The position numbers and the translations under genes are program-made. 64,000 bases of DNA, from NCBI GenBank assembly GCA_021234155.1, contig JAJEKV010000030.1, forward strand, positions 4,198,050 to 4,262,049. The letters run 5' to 3'. Source of the DNA: Isoetes taiwanensis. Its lineage: Eukaryota > Streptophyta > Lycopodiopsida > Isoetales > Isoetaceae. A model generated the notes under the pieces. That model was not told the origin of the DNA and searched no databases. It saw nothing but the letters and a program-made list of their open reading frames with translations. This document shows positions 23,171 through 33,087 of this stretch, one piece after another (position 1 is the first letter of the stretch; the number at the start of each line of letters is the position of its first letter).

Positions 23171-23317
23171 TATCAGAGTGGAGGCCTTCCGCCTTGAGAT
23201 AGGCTAAACTTGAATCGGAACATAAGGCATCCGGGGTGAGAGTTGGCTGCGAAGGAATGGGGCTGGATGACCGAGAGTTTACAGGCAGCAGCCAGTTTGG
23301 AGCAGTCACCAACATAT

Positions 23318-23403
23318 GCTAGGCATATGCCGGCATATATCTGGATATGCCCACATACCCACATAAACGAGGGTTTGCCCCCCCTAGGGGCAACCCAAAA
23401 ATC
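23318..23403 (+). repeat. Dispersed repeat family C, copy 3
   Basis: Motif order 'gctaggcatatgccggcata', 'ctggatatgcccacatac', 'gagggtttgcccc', 'ctaggggcaacccaaaaat'. Its last bases lie against the truncated recombinase exon that ends at 23,404, so insertion or recombination at this repeat probably removed the recombinase 3' end. Confidence 0.65.
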
Positions 23404-24930
23404 CATCTACACTTTTATGCCCTGTAATTCGCATTCCAGCAGCCACAGGAGCATCGGAAGCAGCAAGACGAGTAACTAATAAAACTTTGCCAGACTTATT
23501 ACAAATCTCCGTTTCTGGAGTCACAACAGAAGCCATAGTACGAAGCCACTTGCCAAGTGAATTAATCCCAACTGGAGTCACTGCATACCAAGTTTGCGAT
23601 ACACAAAATATCAGAAAATTAACTACAAAATATAAAATTCAAAAACATATAAAAAAATCTCACCATAATTCTGAAATTAGGGATCGGTTGCAAAAAGAAG
23701 TGACGTGCTTCATCGTTCTTCTCTTTCACAGGTAAATGGCGAATATATTGCTTAAATGTAAGCACAAAATCCTTCTCATGCATCCAGACTGGTTTTCTGA
23801 AGTGCTCGTCGTCAAACTTAGTGATAGTAGGACTGTAATTCTTACTGATTCTCTCCCCATATTTCACCATCTCCCCAATTTCATCTCTATCCAAATACAT
23901 ATATCACAGTCTTTTACCTGATATAACTCCTTCGATGCCCTAATTCCAAAACGTGTCAACATGTAATACACAAGGCGCTTGATACAACCTGAAGGATGTG
24001 AAATCTGATGATCGATGTCAGAAAGAATTTCTCTCTCAAGGCTGAATGTAATACCAGGAGCCTTCTTCTTTGCCTTTTCCCTCCTTCCTCGACTTCTTGA
24101 CCATACCAACAAAAGCCTCACGGCTCTGACAGAAAAGAGGATCAGTTCTGATATTGAAAGGATGTTCGCGGACACCAGTCTCTCCAATTCGTTTCTCTTG
24201 CTCTCTTCTAACTATTCTACCAACACCTCTAAGCAAAGAGTTAAGTCTGCAAACAAAGAAAACAAATAAATCACACTAAATCCCACCCAAAAAAAACATG
24301 AAAAAACTTACGTTCCAGGAGGATACAGTTTCCCATTTTTCTTCTTTGCCTAAAATAAACAACATAACAGAAGTAAAAGATTATGCAAATATAGAAAAAT
24401 AATAAGAAATTCTGCATGGAAAAGATTACCTGAATGAGAAACTTGGTCGGCATCTCGTTCAATGTCTTTAATGGCAGCTTCTCTATAGGAATATGAACCT
24501 GCTGCTTAAAGTCTTTTCTCCACTGATCAAACCTACGCCTAGCCCATGCATTAACCGATTTTGAACAATCTATTCCACCATTCAATGCCTCAGAAAGCAC
24601 ATCCTCATCAAGAGGCAGCCAGTCATCCTTTGTGTCATGTTCTTCACAATCACTCTCGTTATCATCAGACAACTCTGCTAAGATCTGCTCACTTTCTTCC
24701 AAAGAAACATCATCATTTGTCATGTCTAGAGAGCAAAGTGTAAATGAAGGCTGTGGAAGCCCTAGATTCTGAGCCATTCTACTTAACAACAAAAATAGCA
24801 TCAAATAAAGATCCATCTTCAAGTAAGGTACAAAGCAATCCATACTCTCAACTCGGCCAGTAATGAAAAGCCACCAAATCACATAAAGATCACAAGGATC
24901 GGGCAAAAGATCGCCAAAGATCTGCTCCAA
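23404..24930 (-). pseudogene. Crypton-like tyrosine recombinase (DUF3504/KIAA1958-like), minus-strand copy
   Basis: Tyrosine recombinases cut and rejoin DNA through a catalytic Tyr, using an R..[HK]xxR..[HW]..Y set. Four exons: 24,430-24,930 (acidic N-terminus, then CSKSVNAWARRRFDQWRKDF and KLPLKTLNEMPTKFL), 24,312-24,349 (NGKLYPPGT), 23,664-24,246 (LLRGVGRIVRRE; LVYYMLTRFGIRASKEL with the box I Arg; ARHFFLQPIPN), and 23,404-23,612 (TPVGINSLGKWL, CNKSGKVLL, MRITGHKSV). The 'G.lYPPgTLn.Ll.g.gRi' and 'GvN.Lg' phrases are typical of the family. It is broken: frameshifts near 24,080 and 23,900, NKSGK in place of NKSGR (second catalytic Arg to Lys), the last acceptor AG changed to AA, and loss of the Tyr end to a repeat. 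No intron sits where the plus copy has 26,974-27,083. Confidence 0.8.
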
Positions 24931-24959
24931 AAGTCGCCAAGAACGGCCACAAATCCCTT

Positions 24960-25447
24960 AAGACCAAGGATAATTAAAAATCTGCCACAAATGAGAAGAA
25001 ATCGGCCAACAAAACCTCACAGTAAACCTCACAACAAAACCGCCAACAATTTCTTCCAAGAAACGTCGCCAAGATCCTATCAAACAACTTCCACTGACAT
25101 GCAAGCATCACCGAAGAACAGATCAACAAAACTCTGCAGAAAACACAAAAGCATCACCAAAGCCATCATCAATCGGCCTAATAATCCTCTAAAACACATC
25201 TGCCATGGTCTACAAACCAAGCGACATGATAATGAAGCACAGCACCATCATCGGAGCTCCAGTAAACCTCACAACAAAACCGCCAACAATTTCTTCCAAG
25301 AAACATCGCCAAGATCCTATCAAACAAGTTTCACTGACATGCAAGTATCACCGAAGAACAAATCAACAAATCTCTACAGAAAACATAAAATCATCACCAA
25401 AGCCGTCGTCAATCGGCCTAATAATCCTCTAAAACACATCTGCCATG
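24960..25447. repeat. Tandem duplication of about 185 bases between the two recombinase genes
   Basis: The block 25,022-25,207 is repeated at 25,263-25,447 with few changes; both begin 'cctcacaacaaaaccgccaa' and end 'aaaacacatctgccatg'. The spacer 25,207-25,262 ('ggtctacaaaccaagcg...') recurs in direct orientation at 32,119-32,174, just beyond the plus-strand recombinase gene. The block lies upstream of both head-to-head genes and may have held a shared promoter region. Confidence 0.75.
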
Positions 25448-25535
25448 TAGGGGGAAACTTTCGCCACTTGGCGGTTTTGCCACCTACGAATTTCCACCCG
25501 GAAACTGCCAGGTGGCAAAAGTTTCCCTACGTGGC
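25447..25535. repeat. Imperfect hairpin upstream of the plus-strand recombinase gene
   Basis: An inverted repeat: 'gtagggggaaacttt' plus 'cgccacttgg' on the left pairs with 'ccaggtggcaaaagtttccctac' (broken here into its two halves, 'ccaggtggcaaaag' and 'tttccctac') on the right, with a loop of about 35 bases. It lies between the tandem duplication and the TATA box at 25,577. Confidence 0.65.
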
Positions 25536-25576
25536 CTACAGCCACCTAGAAATTCCCCCTGCCACGTCGGCAGGGG

Positions 25577-25586
25577 TATAAATATA
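25577..25586 (+). promoter_or_regulatory. TATA box of the plus-strand recombinase gene
   Basis: TATAAATATA, an excellent plant TATA match, about 545 bases upstream of the first ATG considered (26,123). The DNA between is T-rich with intron-like acceptor tracts (ttgcag at 25,826; ttgtag at 26,117), which suggests a spliced leader. Placed by position and sequence only. Confidence 0.55.
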
Positions 25587-28222
25587 ATTTTTCTAATTCT
25601 TTAATGCCCTTTTTTTTTTGGCCGGAGCTTTTTTTTTTTGGCCGGAGCAGTGGAGGTCGGAGCTTTTTCGTTGGCGCTAGGGCGTCGGAGGCATCGGCAG
25701 GGCGTCGGAGTGGCGCCAATCGAGGCGCCAGGATCTAAGCTTCGGTTTGATGTCGTTTTCTTTCGATTTTTCTTTGTTTTTTTCTGTTTTCTTCATTAGT
25801 TATGTGATTTTTTGTTTTTCTTGCAGGTTTTTGTGTAGATCTGCTCCTGTGGAGTTGTTTTTGGCGGTAAATCTTCGGATTTAGTCGCTGGATTTACTCT
25901 ATTCGATTGTATTGGTAGTCAGAGATGTTTCTTGAGTTATTTGCAGTTGCATGCAGCTCTTGTGTGCAAGTGAAGACGTTTTTTGAGAGAAGATCAAGTT
26001 CGGCAAATTTTCGTGGAAGTTTTAAGGTTTGGAACTTTGTTTTTTTTTGTGTTTAACGCTGTATTTTTTTGTTTATTAAAGCTTACTTGCATTCTAACTT
26101 AAGTTTTTGTTTGTAGGTTGCAATGGTTGGTGTGTTAAACTTCTTGTCTCGATTATCTTATCTAATTGTTGTGTGTTTATTAGTACTTCAAGCGGTATGG
26201 ATGTGGAATGTCCGCCCTGTTCTATCTGATTTTTTAGCCGCTCTTGGTCTTTGAAGAAGAGATAGGGATGTTGATCGGTTTCTGGAAAATGGGAATCTTG
26301 ACGAAATAGACAAGTTTATGGCAGAAGTTGAGAAAGAAGAGTGGTATAAAGTTGATTTCAGGGATCCAGTGAAAAAAGATACAGAGAAAGAGGTTGAGGA
26401 TCCGAGGTTCTTGCCTCTTGATCAAAAATTAATGCATGATGTGTATCATGGAGGGAAAGATCGGTCTTCTAAGGCCACTAATTGGGCAAGGAAAAAAGTT
26501 TGATGCTTGGAGGGAATGAGAAAAGTTTGACACTTACTTTTCCAATTGAAGATGTTCCCTTTACGTGAGATGAATGATATGTTGGTCATGTTCATGATCC
26601 GGTGAAGAAAAAACAATGGCAAAATGTTTCCGCAAAGCGGGTTAGTTACTTTGTTGTTAATTTTGTTTTTTAATTATTAGTTCTAACCTCTTTAATTATT
26701 ATTCTTGCAGCCTCAATAACCTGTTTAAGACTATTGGTCGAATCATAAGGAAGAAACAAGACATGATTATTGAGCAGACAGGAGTTGATAGGGAGAGGTT
26801 CAATATTTTAAGGCATCCAATCTTTGGTAGGACTTGCAAGGCGTTCATTGGTGCTGCAGAGCGTTCACGACGTGCTGGTGTTAGAGCTGAGAAGAAGAAG
26901 ACAGCAGAAATTAGTTTTAATGTGGAGCGCGAATTATTGGCAGATCGTGACCGCCAAATTACCTTTAACACAGGTAAGTTTCTTCTTTTATTTGTTATTT
27001 CTAGTTGTAGGCTAGTTTTTTTAGCTAGTTTTTAGCTAGTTTTTTCTAGTTTTATTTTAATGTTTTAGTTTAATGTTTTATAGGTTGTCAAAAAAGGCTG
27101 TGCTATTATATGGTTAGTAGGTTTGGAATCAGAGGTCATGCAGAGTTGCATGGGGTCCTCGATTGTGACATGAGTCTGCGGAATGATGAATTTGGAGAGT
27201 CTGTTCAGTACAGAGAACGCACATCAAAGAACTGGAATTGTAGTATCACTAGGTTTGATGATTCTCACTTCCGGCCTCCTATTTGGAGCTACGAAGCAGA
27301 TTTTGTTGAGACATACAAGCAGTATGTCCGACACTTGCCTGAAAAAGAGAATGATATGCCACGACACTTCTTCCTGCAGACAATTCCTAATCCTCGATAC
27401 AATGTAAGTTAATTACTATTGTTTTCTTTAAATATTTTATTTTTTCTAACATGTTTCTTATTTTTTGCAGGTGTGGTATCAAAAGGTGCCTATGGGTGTC
27501 AATAAATTACGGACTTGGCTGCAAGCAATGGAAAGTCTTGTGAGTGATATCGAAATCACTAATAAGAGTGGTCGTGTTACTTTAGTTTCTAGTTTTTCGA
27601 TGGCTGGAGTTCCACCAGAAGTTGGGATGTTGATCACTGGGCACAGGAAGGTCGAGTCTTATAGCAAGTAAGTAGTTTGTATTTATTTGTTTTATGGTTT
27701 GTTTTTTCTTAAACAAGGTTGCAAATTAAACGGGAGTGTTGCAGAACTCCCGTTTCAAAGATTCCCTTTAAAAAACCACCATGCTCTTAAAATTGGCCAT
27801 TTTTGGATAAACTTGAGAAGTTCAAAAGGTTCAGTTTTTTTTTCCCCTCATTTTGGCTCCTCATTAAGTGACAGTTTGCTTTTTGCAAAGAAGCGCCCTT
27901 AAAAATGGCAAAATATAGACGTGAATATAAAATCTCTGAAAATGAGATATCAAAAGCTTCAAAATAGAGAAGAAAAAATAATAACTATTTCTTTGAAAAT
28001 TTTCAGTACATCAATTTGGCACCCTCAAAATTTGGTGCATATTGAACAATACACTCGTCAGACGTTGCAACTGGGTTTATGTCCCAAGTCTCCACGTTTA
28101 GTTGTTCCCTCAAGCATGTTTGACATGTTTTGACGTTCTATTGGTTGAATCAAAAAACAAGAAAATAATCAAGTAAACAAATGAACATTAAGACACATAA
28201 AACAAAAAATGTAAAAATAAAA

Positions 28223-28360
28223 GTGTATTCTGGAATACACTTTTGTTTTCTAAAATACAAAAATGTATTCCAGAATACACTTTGGATTTTGAGAAAGCAA
28301 ATGTGTATTCTAGAATACACCTTTGCTTTCTAAGAAATCATACGTGTATTTTGGAACAGC
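28223..28360. repeat. Cluster of 18 bp palindromes, left side of the element
   Basis: Palindrome of the form GTGTATTCTAGAATACAC (perfect at 28,303-28,320), with near-perfect copies at 28,223-28,240 and 28,264-28,280 and a decayed one at 28,344. Spacing is about 40 bases. Such subterminal palindromes are what transposase-binding sites look like in several DNA transposons. Confidence 0.8.
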
Positions 28361-28823
28361 GCGCTGCCTATGTATTAAGGTTTAGTGCTAGCTTACTTCT
28401 GAATTCCTTGGATATTCCAGAGTTTAAATCAAAGTAGGATCCCGCATGTTTCTTTTTAGAGGCATCAAAAGCATCTGCCAAGAGGGACTGTCATTCAGGG
28501 TTTCCCTTAAGAGAAATTTTTAAGTGGATAAATATAGTACAATTTGGTGAATTCAATAATTTAGAGGTTAGTTAATGTAAGCCTCCAAAATAAAAGATAC
28601 TAAGAATAAAAAATATGAAGGAATCTCGCAAAGTACTTAAATTAAAAACCAAAAAGCAGCTGGAAATGGGAAGCTTCTGAAAGCACAGAATCCCCATTAG
28701 AAATAGGCCTGCCTACAAGATCCAAATATATTTCATTACAAACAATAACTCCTGTGGATTTTATAGAATGTTAAAAACTACACAACAGAGCAGTTGTGCG
28801 AGGAGCGAATTAGCAGGCGACAA

Positions 28824-29460
28824 TTAACATCTGAGAAAAATAAACTTTGCACATGTATTTGACAATAATATATATGGAGAAGCATCTCCTGGATCCAAAA
28901 GAAATGCAGACTTTGCAGCTAATTTGCCTCGTTTAGAATCAGCATAAGTTCTGCAGGAGCCTAGCAAAGTTGTCCATGCAGAGATATCTGCTTGGAAAGG
29001 CAAGCCTTTCAGCAAGCATTCCACATCATCTAACAACCCTGCTCGTGCAAGAACATCAAGTAGACACCCATGCTGCTCAAGTGTTGGGTTGATTGCGTAG
29101 TCTTTACTCACGGTAACAAAATAATGAAAGGCCTCATCTTTAAGACCACTACAACAACATGCTAGAAGAATGATGCTCAAAGTAACACAATTTGGATTAA
29201 TGCCCTCCACTTTCATGTGTTGAAATCTCTGCCGTGCTTGTTTTCCATGTTCATGATGGGCATAAGCCATAATTAGAGCAGTCCACAATATCTCATCATG
29301 ACATGTCATATTCTCAAATATTGTTAATGCTTCATCTAAAACCCCACAACTTGCATACAACACTACCAGGGCACTTTGTACAGTAACCTCTTATTCAAGC
29401 CCAAGATCATGAATACAAGCATGAGTTTTCTTACCTTTAGTTAAAGTTTGCTTTCTGGGA
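28824..29460 (-). pseudogene. PLS-class PPR protein fragment (transposon cargo)
   Basis: PPR proteins bind organellar RNA for editing, splicing or stability. The minus strand reads KGKKTHACIHDLGLE, a stop, then ALVVLYASCGVLDEALTIFE, then ILWTALIMAYAHHEHGKQAR, INPNCVTLSIILLACCCSG, LEQHGCLLDVLARAGLLDDV and ISAWTTLLGSCRTYADSKRG, ending at GDASPYILLSNTCAKF. This is the P-L-S repeat order running into the start of an E domain ('W..LL..C....d...g..aa...l.lDp.das.YilLSN.ya'). The N-terminal repeats and the rest of the E or DYW region are missing, and there is an in-frame stop at about 29,390. It lies between the two palindrome clusters of the element. Confidence 0.9.
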
Positions 29461-30443
29461 ACATGCATTAAAAATGTTGATAAAAGTGACATGATCTATC
29501 TTCCAATTGCATACATTGAAAAGGCTGAAGGGCTTTGTTCAGATGCCCTTGTTGGCCAGAAGCTGCTACGTTGCATTCCACGCTTTAACATCCCGTTGAT
29601 GCGGCCCTCTTCGTTCACATATTAAAAGAACCTACGAACCATAATTTTTTAAAGAATGCAAGATTATGAATTGCGTTCCCGTAGCAGAGTTAGAGCAGGC
29701 AAATCGACCGGATCAGACTGGGTTTGACGGTTTTGATCCACATTAGAAAGAGCAGCAGATCAGACTGGGAATGGCAAAACAACGCAATACTGGGCCATGC
29801 CGGAATGGCCGCCATAGCCGAACCTCTACCAATAGATGAGGCACAGTACAAAATGCAGCAGCTGCTGCCTTCTTCGTCCTCAAATCCGGCGGCCTCAGCG
29901 TCCCTTTTCGCGCCCCAGCCCCAGCAATTCAGCTCCTTCAATTCGCCCTTTCATTCCAATTCTTTAGTCCACCCGTTGCAGCTGGAATAGACGCTTATCA
30001 TGGCAGTTCTTAAAACTATATTTTGCTATAATGTACAAGAGTTGAAGCTGTGGCAGCACTGGTCTGGCAAGCAATAACAAAATCTCTGCGACGAAAACCT
30101 GCCCAGATGGTGAAATTGTTCTTCTCCATGAGTGCGAGACCCAAGCTTCCATGAATTTTTGGGCAAAACTAGCAAAAAGGAAGACGCAACCGGCGATCCC
30201 CAAAGGGGCTATCAATCAAAGCAAAACAGAGCAAAATATGGAAAGAAAGGAACCAGAAGAAAGCAAGTGAATCAAAGAAGGAAAGAGAGCCCAACTGATT
30301 AATCGGGCCACTGAAATCAAAGGAGAAAAGCTGACCTATTGACTAACCGGATCAAAACCAAAGCTTAAGGAGGATCGAGAACCAGAATAGAGTCATGGCC
30401 CAGACGGTTCTTTACAAAAGCCTCCTCCTTCATTAAACCAAAT

Positions 30444-30780
30444 CCTATTCTGGAATACAAAGTGTATTCCAGAATAAATTTCCCTCTTCTCTCGGAGCCG
30501 TTTTCCGGTATCCCTCTATTTTATTTTCTTCTTTTACATTTCTAACAAGGTTGCAAATTACCGGAGTGTTCCGTTTCAAAGATTCCCTTTAAATTGCAAG
30601 ATCACTGTTGAGTCTCAAAAACTTATACAGTAAAAGTGTATTCCGGAATACACTTTGGATTCAAGCAAAAACAAAATTATATTCTGGAATACACCTTGAC
30701 TTTTTAAGAAAAGGAAAAGTGTATTCCGGAATACATTTTTGTTATATTCAAATAGCAAAGGTGTATTCCGGAATATTATT
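30444..30780. repeat. Cluster of 18 bp palindromes, right side of the element
   Basis: Perfect copy GTGTATTCCGGAATACAC at 30,636-30,653; near-perfect copies at about 30,444-30,460, 30,462-30,477, 30,679-30,694, 30,719-30,735 and 30,761-30,776. Same motif as the left cluster but with CCGG at the centre in place of CTAG or CTGG. A terminal-repeat-like sequence at 30,544-30,595 lies inside this cluster. Confidence 0.8.
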
Positions 30781-31799
30781 TTGGTACTTTGAAATACTAT
30801 ATCATTAAAAAAATGACTCATTGTAACCTAAAAGTACTTTTTTTGGAATACAATCCAGGCTGACAAAATTTTGTATAGGACGTACACTTAAATTAGTGGT
30901 TTTCTATAAAAACACACTTCAGGTAAATTCTAACTGTTAGGAAAAGTGTCACTTTGACATAGTCAATTTTCTCTTTGCACAAAAAAATGAGTGATTTTGG
31001 GGGGGTCAAAATGCAATTTTATGACCAAAATAAAATTTTTACTTCATTTTAGCTCTTTTTTTGGAAAAAAAAGGGAATCTTCAAGGAATATTCCTTTTGC
31101 TCCCGTTTCAATGATTTGCTCCCGTTTAATATGCAACCTTGTTCTTATTGCTAACAGTATTTCCTGCAGGTATGATAGGACAAAGGAAATGCAGGTTGAT
31201 GCTGCAATGAGCATTCTGGCAGCTCCATATAATGAGGATGGAAGTTTAAAAGTTTATAGCGACGTGTTATAGCAAGAGAAAACAAGAAAAAGTTCAATTA
31301 TATCAGCATTTAATGGTGGAGCAAGTTCTAGTAAAGGAATCGTAAAGGATGCTACCAGTGAGAAAGTTGCAGGTGATCAAATTAAAACTTCTGATAAGGT
31401 AATATATTTCTGTATTCCTTGATTTCATTGTTAAATTTCTATAGTAACCGTTTATTTAAACAGGTTGCTATGTCTGTTGTTCCTTCTATACCTGTTCCTT
31501 CAGTTTCTACAAATATGGATGTTGCTACTGTTGAAGATGTTCCGAATTCAGGAAGTATCACTGTAACAGGTGTGAAGCAGTTGGAAATAGACAATGAGGT
31601 TTGGGAAAGTGCCTGAAGAATTGTCCTCAGTTAGAAGGTGGTAGCATGATTGCAAATTCTACAATGACTAATACAGGTGGTCAGTCTTTCATGGCGGCAA
31701 CAAACAAGAATTGCGTGTTTCTGTCAATATCGATTGCGAATCCTTTACAGGCTGGACCGATTATTGAAAATGTGATGGCTTCAATTCCAAAAATTTCTT

Positions 31800-32384
31800 G
31801 AAGATGTTTGATCTATCTTGGAGATCTGATAGTAACTGAACTTTGAAATGGGAAACTTGGAAATGTGAAACTTTTTGAAAATCTGAAACTTTTTTGTTAT
31901 GAAATGGGAAACTTGGAAATGGGAAACTTTGAAATGTGAAACTTTTTTGAATTTAAGCTGTATTGAAAAATCTTATTGTAATCTTATTGTATTGAAAAAT
32001 TATGTGGTGGCGGCGCCACCAGACCGCCGCCAGAAATAAAACACTCAAAAACAGTTAAAAAAGACATGAAAAAACCTTAGCAGGTAATCTCAAGGAATTT
32101 CTAGGTGGTGTAGGTTACGGTCTACAAACCAAGCGCCATGATAATGAAGCACAGCGCCATCATGGGAGCTCCAGCAAGACGTCGGCATGCGCCATAGCCA
32201 GGAGCTCAGCAAAAAAATAACAAAAAAAAGTACATTATAATCATCATGACGTGGCAGTGACGTGGAGGCCGACTATTGGACGTAATCCTAGGTGGTGTGT
32301 ATTACGCACGGGAAAATCTCTCCCTCGAATTTTCCGGGAAAATCGGAGGGAGAGATTTTTCCTAATATAAAATTCACAACCGGA
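31800..32384. other. Downstream flank of the recombinase gene with inverted terminal-like motifs
   Basis: Contains GGAATTTCTAGGTGG at 32,094-32,108, the reverse complement of CCACCTAGAAATTCC at 25,542-25,556; with flanking bases the match extends to about 20 positions. A related 'ctaggtggtgt..attacg' phrase recurs at 32,291-32,309. The direct repeat 32,119-32,174 matches 25,207-25,262. No coding sequence. Confidence 0.55.
32309..32361. repeat. Near-perfect 53 bp palindrome
   Basis: 'ggaaaatctctccctcgaat' pairs with 'gggagagatttttcc' and 'gaaaatcgga' on the other side of a GG centre. It sits between the recombinase flank and the F-box-like fragment repeat, and could be a mini-foldback or the end of an element. 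Confidence 0.65.
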
Positions 32385-33075
32385 TCCAATTTCGCAAAAC
32401 ATCAGATGAAATTTATCAGTGGGAAAGAAATTTCAATCAAGTAGAAGATCAAGTTGTACAGAAGATTAAGAGATATTCTACAACAAATTGATTGAAGAGC
32501 GTTCAAAGCTGAGGAATTACTTCCTCTACCATTTCATTATATTATATGCTATAATGATGCAAAAACATTTCTGCTTTGGAAGAAAAGATGGAGCTGGAGA
32601 TTACAGGGTTGAAAAATATGGAAGAAGCAGGACAGCAATTGTTGAATATGATAGTGTGTATTAGTGTGTATCTGCGTAGCTGCAGGTTTTTTTTAATGCA
32701 AAGCATCCAAATTAGAATGCACATCCATATTTATAGAGGATGATTGATAGAAGATCCAAAGAACATAGAGATAAAAGGCAAAAAGATGGATTGAGATTCT
32801 TACTGGAGCAAACTGCCCCGATTTATATCGAGAACAATCGTGCAAAAACTGTCTCAAGGTCGTTTATTGCAGAGAAGCCCAGATTGAGCAACTACAGAAT
32901 CAAAACTTGAAGACAGTTGGCTACTTGAAAGCAGCTCAAAACAAGTCAAGACACTAAAACAAATAAAAAAAAAAAATGAAAAATCTACTGTCAAAATTAA
33001 ATCTTTATGACAAACAAGCATAGTAAAATGAACATTGTCTTCTAAAATAATTAGCATTCTTAACATTTATATCTA
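32384..33075 (+). repeat. Copy 2 of the three-copy gene-fragment repeat
   Basis: Begins 'aaaattcacaaccggatcc', which is also the start of the inverted copy at 63,345. The plus strand carries SDEIYQWERNFNQVEDQVVQ and then, one frame over, KLRNYFLYHFIILYAIMMQ, a coiled coil followed by a hydrophobic segment, then a basic stretch RRSKEHRDKRQKDGLRFLLE. This pattern recalls small ER membrane proteins such as lunapark, but I cannot support a name. Several stops and shifts mark it as a pseudogene fragment. Confidence 0.5.
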
Positions 33076-33087
33076 CAAGAGGGATCT

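Larger units (their letters stand above)
27712..31143. mobile_element. Pack-type TIR element carrying a PPR gene fragment, inside the recombinase intron
   Basis: The left end AACAAGGTTGCAAATTAAAC (27,712) and the right end, whose reverse complement is AACAAGGTTGCATATTAAAC (ending 31,143), are terminal inverted repeats; similarity continues through 'gggag' and 'gattcccttt'. CTTA flanks both ends (27,708-27,711 and 31,144-31,147), a 4 bp target duplication. Inside lie clusters of an 18 bp palindrome near both ends, a minus-strand PPR fragment (28,824-29,460), and a second left-type terminus at 30,544-30,595. No transposase is seen, so the element is non-autonomous. The superfamily is unclear: 4 bp duplications do not fit hAT or Mutator. 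Confidence 0.75.
26123..31800 (+). pseudogene. Crypton-like tyrosine recombinase, plus-strand copy with a nested insertion
   Basis: Exons as read: about 26,123-26,639 (KFMAEVEKEEWYKVDF; SKATNWARKKV); 26,711-26,973 (TIGRIIRKKQDM; ILRHPIFGRTCKAFIGAAER); 27,084-27,403 (LCYYMVSRFGIRGHAEL with the box I Arg; MPRHFFLQTIPNPRYN); 27,471-27,667 (VWYQKVPMGVNKLRTWLQ; ITNKSGRVTLV with K-x-x-R; MLITGHRKVESYS); 31,170-31,398 (KYDRTKEMQVDAAMSIL); 31,464 onward (Ser/Thr-rich tail). The residue set R, KxxR, GHR and a Tyr in SYSKYD is complete, unlike the minus copy. The frame is open across the catalytic exons, but the first exon has stops (26,252; near 26,515) and a frameshift, and a stop at 31,270 cuts the tail. 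The intron before the Tyr exon is 3.5 kb because of the element at 27,712-31,143. Confidence 0.8.
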
